This document shows, in pieces, positions 6,582 to 8,481 of a stretch of 8,481 nt of DNA. Origin of the DNA: Anaerolineae bacterium (GTDB lineage Bacteria; Chloroflexota; Anaerolineae; JACIWR01); assembly GCA_021162125.1 (NCBI GenBank), contig JAGGZG010000302.1, positions 1-8,481 on the forward strand, in the 5' to 3' direction. Made by a program: the position numbers and the translations under genes. The notes under the pieces were generated by a model. It saw only the letters and a program-made list of their open reading frames with translations, was not told where the DNA came from and ran no database searches. Within the stretch, counting starts at the first letter, position 1. Each line of letters starts with the position of its first letter.

Positions 6582-7169
6582 ATGGAGAAAATTCGCTCCT
6601 TCATCGCCATCGAACTAAGCGAGAACATCCTGTCCGCCATCGCCGATTTGCAACGGCAGCTCAAGAACCAGGTGCCGGCGGGAACGGTACGCTGGGTGCG
6701 CCCCGAGGGCATCCACCTCACTTTGCAATTCCTGGGCGACGTGCCCGCCGTCAAAATCAACTCCATCGCCCAGGCCCTGACCGAAACCTGCGCCCCGTGC
6801 CAGCCCTTCTCAATCACGATCGGCGGATTGGGTTGTTTCCCCAACGCCAGGCGTCCACGAGTGACCTGGGTTGGCGCGGACGAACCAACGGGCACGCTGG
6901 CTGCGCTGCAAAAAGCCATCGAACGGGCGATGGTGCCCCTGGGATTCACACCCGAGAAGCGCCCATTCCATCCGCACCTGACTTTGGGACGCACGCAGCG
7001 ACGAGCTACCCGTGACCAGGTCCAGGCCCTGGGCGCGTTGATTACCACGACGCAGGTACCTTTTCTAGGGCAGATGGACGTGCATCAGGTGTGTCTGATA
7101 CGCAGCGACCTGCGCCCCACGGGAGCGGTGTACACGCGACTGGCGACCGCCCCCTTGAGCGGGCAGTAA
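6582..7169 (+). CDS. thpR: RNA 2',3'-cyclic phosphodiesterase
   Basis: A 195-residue member of the 2H phosphoesterase superfamily (ThpR, formerly LigT), the normal length. The two signature motifs are intact: HLTL at 45-48 and HLTL at 132-135, each supplying a catalytic histidine and threonine. The N-terminal IRSFIAIEL and the RWVRPEGIHLTLQFLGD block are typical. Known family members open 2',3'-cyclic phosphates at RNA ends to 2'-phosphates and may also join tRNA halves in vitro. The ATG at 6582 has AAGGAG (6571-6576) five bases upstream. The gene heads a plus-strand cluster with a LOG-like protein and a phosphoribosyltransferase. A gap of 46 bases with a strong hairpin separates it from the next gene. 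Confidence 0.95.
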   Translation: MEKIRSFIAIELSENILSAIADLQRQLKNQVPAGTVRWVRPEGIHLTLQFLGDVPAVKINSIAQALTETCAPCQPFSITIGGLGCFPNARRPRVTWVGADEPTGTLAALQKAIERAMVPLGFTPEKRPFHPHLTLGRTQRRATRDQVQALGALITTTQVPFLGQMDVHQVCLIRSDLRPTGAVYTRLATAPLSGQ

Positions 7170-7201
7170 TCCTCCCGCAGGTTTGGAACCTGCGGGAGGA
7201 T
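7169..7201. repeat. Perfect 15-bp hairpin between thpR and the next gene
   Basis: TCCTCCCGCAGGTT (7170-7183) pairs with its exact complement at 7187-7200 around the loop TGG. A7169, the last base of the thpR stop codon, pairs with T7201 as a fifteenth pair. It ends four bases before the ribosome binding site of the following gene and has no T-tract. It could stabilise the thpR message end or cause partial termination or processing. Confidence 0.7.
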
Positions 7202-7215
7202 AATCGGAGGGTACG

Positions 7216-7683
7216 ATGATCGTCGCTGTAGTAGGTGCCAGCCAGTGCACACCACAGGAAGCCGAAATCGCCGAGGCCGTCGGACGAGAGCTTGCTCGAC
7301 GGGACGCGATCCTGATCTGCGGCGGGCGCGGCGGGGTGATGGAAGCTGCCTGTCGCGGGGCAAAAGCTGGCGGTGGGCGGACAGTGGGCATCCTCCCCGG
7401 CACCAGCCGACACCAGGCCAATCCCTACGTGGACATACCCATCGTCACCGGGCTGGGCGAGGCCCGCAATCTGATTATTGTACGCAGCGCGGACGCGGTC
7501 ATCGCCGTGGGTGGGGAATACGGCACACTTTCGGAGATTGCCTTCGCCCTAAAGCTGGGCGTGCCGGTGGTCGGGCTGGGCACGTGGGAGTTGAGCAAAG
7601 ACGGGCGAAGGGTGGAGGCGATTGTGCGTGCCACGTCGCCAACTGAGGCGGTGGAGCGAGCATTGACACTGGGAGCGGGGTAA
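7216..7683 (+). CDS. TIGR00725/LOG-like Rossmann-fold protein
   Basis: A 155-residue cytosolic protein of the SLOG superfamily. It shows CGGRGGVMEAACRGA (35-49), a nucleotide-binding glycine-rich region, and GGEYGTLSE (99-107), the TIGR00725 counterpart of the PGGxGTxxE motif of LOG phosphoribohydrolases. LOG enzymes cleave the N-glycosidic bond of nucleoside 5'-monophosphates. Proteins of this shorter subgroup are mostly uncharacterised, so the activity is inferred. The ATG at 7216 follows GGAGGG (7206-7211). The next gene starts five bases after the stop, so co-translation is likely. DprA/Smf relatives share the fold but are longer. Confidence 0.85.
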   Translation: MIVAVVGASQCTPQEAEIAEAVGRELARRDAILICGGRGGVMEAACRGAKAGGGRTVGILPGTSRHQANPYVDIPIVTGLGEARNLIIVRSADAVIAVGGEYGTLSEIAFALKLGVPVVGLGTWELSKDGRRVEAIVRATSPTEAVERALTLGAG

Positions 7684-7688
7684 TAGCG

Positions 7689-8324
7689 ATGCAATTTCGG
7701 GATCGGCATGACGCAGGGCAACGGCTGGCAGAGGCGCTGGCCTTCCTGAAAGGCCGGAAGGATTTGCTTGTCCTGGGCATCCCCCGTGGCGGGGTGGTCG
7801 TCGCGGCGGAAGTCGCCCGCGCGCTGGGCGCGCCGTTAGACGTGTTCATCGCCCGCAAAATTGGCGCGCCAGGCAACCCGGAGTTGGCCATCGGTGCGGT
7901 GGCCTCCTCTGGCGACGTGGTACTTGACGAGAGGCTGATAGCGGGGCTACGAGTGCCAGCGGACTACATCGAGGCGGAGACTGCCCGCCAGCGCCAGGAG
8001 ATCGCCCGGCGGATGGCCGCTTATCGCGGGGATCGCCCACCGCCCAAATTGGCCGGCAAGACGGTGGTCCTGGTGGATGACGGGGTGGCCACCGGCGCGA
8101 CCACCCTCGCCGCCCTGCGTGCCCTGCGCGCCGCCGGCCCTGCCGAACTCATCCTGGCCGTCCCCGTCGGCCCACCGGACACCATCGCCCGCCTGAGCGC
8201 CGAGGCCGACCGGGTGATCTGCCTGCACACCCCGGAGTGGTTCTGGGCGGTGGGCGCGTTCTACGTGGACTTCAGTCAGACCACGGACGAGGAAGTAGTG
8301 CGATTGTTGAGGGAAACGCCGTAG
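7689..8324 (+). CDS. Phosphoribosyltransferase (COG1926-like)
   Basis: A 211-residue type I phosphoribosyltransferase-fold protein. IPRGGV (31-36) is the conserved pyrophosphate-binding loop, and VVLVDDGVATGATT (126-139) is the PRPP-binding motif with its two acidic residues. The base specificity is not evident; COG1926-type proteins are annotated only as predicted phosphoribosyltransferases. The ATG at 7689 lies five bases after the LOG-like gene's TAA, and the GGAGCGGGG overlapping that stop probably serves as ribosome binding site, so the two are likely translationally coupled. The last 25 codons and the stop lie inside a 104-base sequence that is repeated immediately downstream. The gene itself ends normally in the first copy. 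Confidence 0.9.
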   Translation: MQFRDRHDAGQRLAEALAFLKGRKDLLVLGIPRGGVVVAAEVARALGAPLDVFIARKIGAPGNPELAIGAVASSGDVVLDERLIAGLRVPADYIEAETARQRQEIARRMAAYRGDRPPPKLAGKTVVLVDDGVATGATTLAALRALRAAGPAELILAVPVGPPDTIARLSAEADRVICLHTPEWFWAVGAFYVDFSQTTDEEVVRLLRETP

Positions 8325-8454
8325 GGCAGATCCGCGGCCTGCCGAGGTGAGCGGTGGGCGCGTTCTACGTGGACTTCAGTCAGGCCACGGACGAGGAAGT
8401 AGTGCGATTGTTGAGGGAAACGCCGTAGGGCAGATCCGCGGCCTGCCGAGGTGA
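8247..8454 (+). repeat. 104-base tandem duplication of the phosphoribosyltransferase 3' end
   Basis: Copy 1 (8247-8350) and copy 2 (8351-8454) are identical except at one base: A8280 versus G8384. Each copy holds the last 25 codons, the TAG stop and 26 bases of 3' flank. The trinucleotide GCG occurs at both edges and at the end of copy 2, consistent with slippage or unequal exchange at microhomology. Confidence 0.95.
8351..8428 (+). pseudogene. Duplicated C-terminal fragment of the phosphoribosyltransferase
   Basis: This stretch encodes the last 25 residues again, ending in the same TAG, but with Thr198 changed to Ala (ACC to GCC). It lacks the PRPP motif and cannot be a working enzyme. By chance GAGGTGAG (8344-8351) precedes a GTG at 8354, so a 24-residue peptide could in principle be translated. 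Confidence 0.7.
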
Positions 8455-8457
8455 GCG

Positions 8458-8476
8458 CCGGGCTGAGAACCCGACC
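8458..8476. repeat. Partial hairpin repeat at the window edge
   Basis: CGGGCTGAGAACCCG forms a short stem (CGGG/CCCG) and is flanked by GACCTACGA, similar in style to the GCTACGA that follows the hairpin at 6320-6342. The repeat probably continues beyond the window. Confidence 0.4.
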
Positions 8477-8481
8477 TACGA

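Noticed and set aside
6494..7015. A 173-codon plus-strand frame overlapping thpR
   Set aside because: It is out of frame with thpR, which has both HxTx motifs and a good ribosome binding site. The overlapping frame has no recognisable domain.

Overview
The window is GC-rich bacterial chromosome. Four things suggest a Chloroflexota (Anaerolineae-like) genome: the gene families, the extended -10 promoter, the long GC-rich hairpin repeats between genes, and a B12-binding radical SAM protein that looks like the TIGR04190 (Ta0216-like) family. This assignment is an inference from protein and repeat style. No rRNA or other taxonomic marker is present.

Layout. Bases 1-252 carry no gene and hold a symmetric four-hairpin repeat (1-112) and two more hairpins (146-172, 184-216). 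Bases 253-4400, minus strand, form a probable operon read from right to left: a MoxR-type AAA+ ATPase, a B12-binding radical SAM protein, and a DUF58 membrane protein. An extended -10 promoter lies at about 4464-4472. On the plus strand follow a single-pass membrane protein of unknown function (4686-5261), a 15-bp hairpin, and a TTG-initiated amidohydrolase (5328-6164). Bases 6165-6581 carry no gene and are packed with palindromic repeats. A plus-strand cluster comes next: ThpR (RNA 2',3'-cyclic phosphodiesterase), a TIGR00725/LOG-like protein and a phosphoribosyltransferase. The 3' end of the phosphoribosyltransferase gene is tandemly duplicated (104 bp).

How the genes may work together. MoxR and DUF58 proteins are commonly paired in an ATPase/VWA-type chaperone or envelope system. 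Here a radical SAM gene lies between them, which is the most unusual gene-level feature. The thpR, LOG-like and PRT genes are tightly spaced and all belong to families acting on nucleotides or ribose phosphates, so a nucleotide or RNA-end salvage role is plausible but unproven.

Most notable is the intergenic repeat family. Two elements (1-112 and about 6320-6427) share one design: four hairpins arranged as mirror-image halves. The halves differ mostly by paired changes that keep each stem intact, while loops, often containing GAA, are kept. I see no CRISPR array, tRNA, rRNA, transposase or phage gene.
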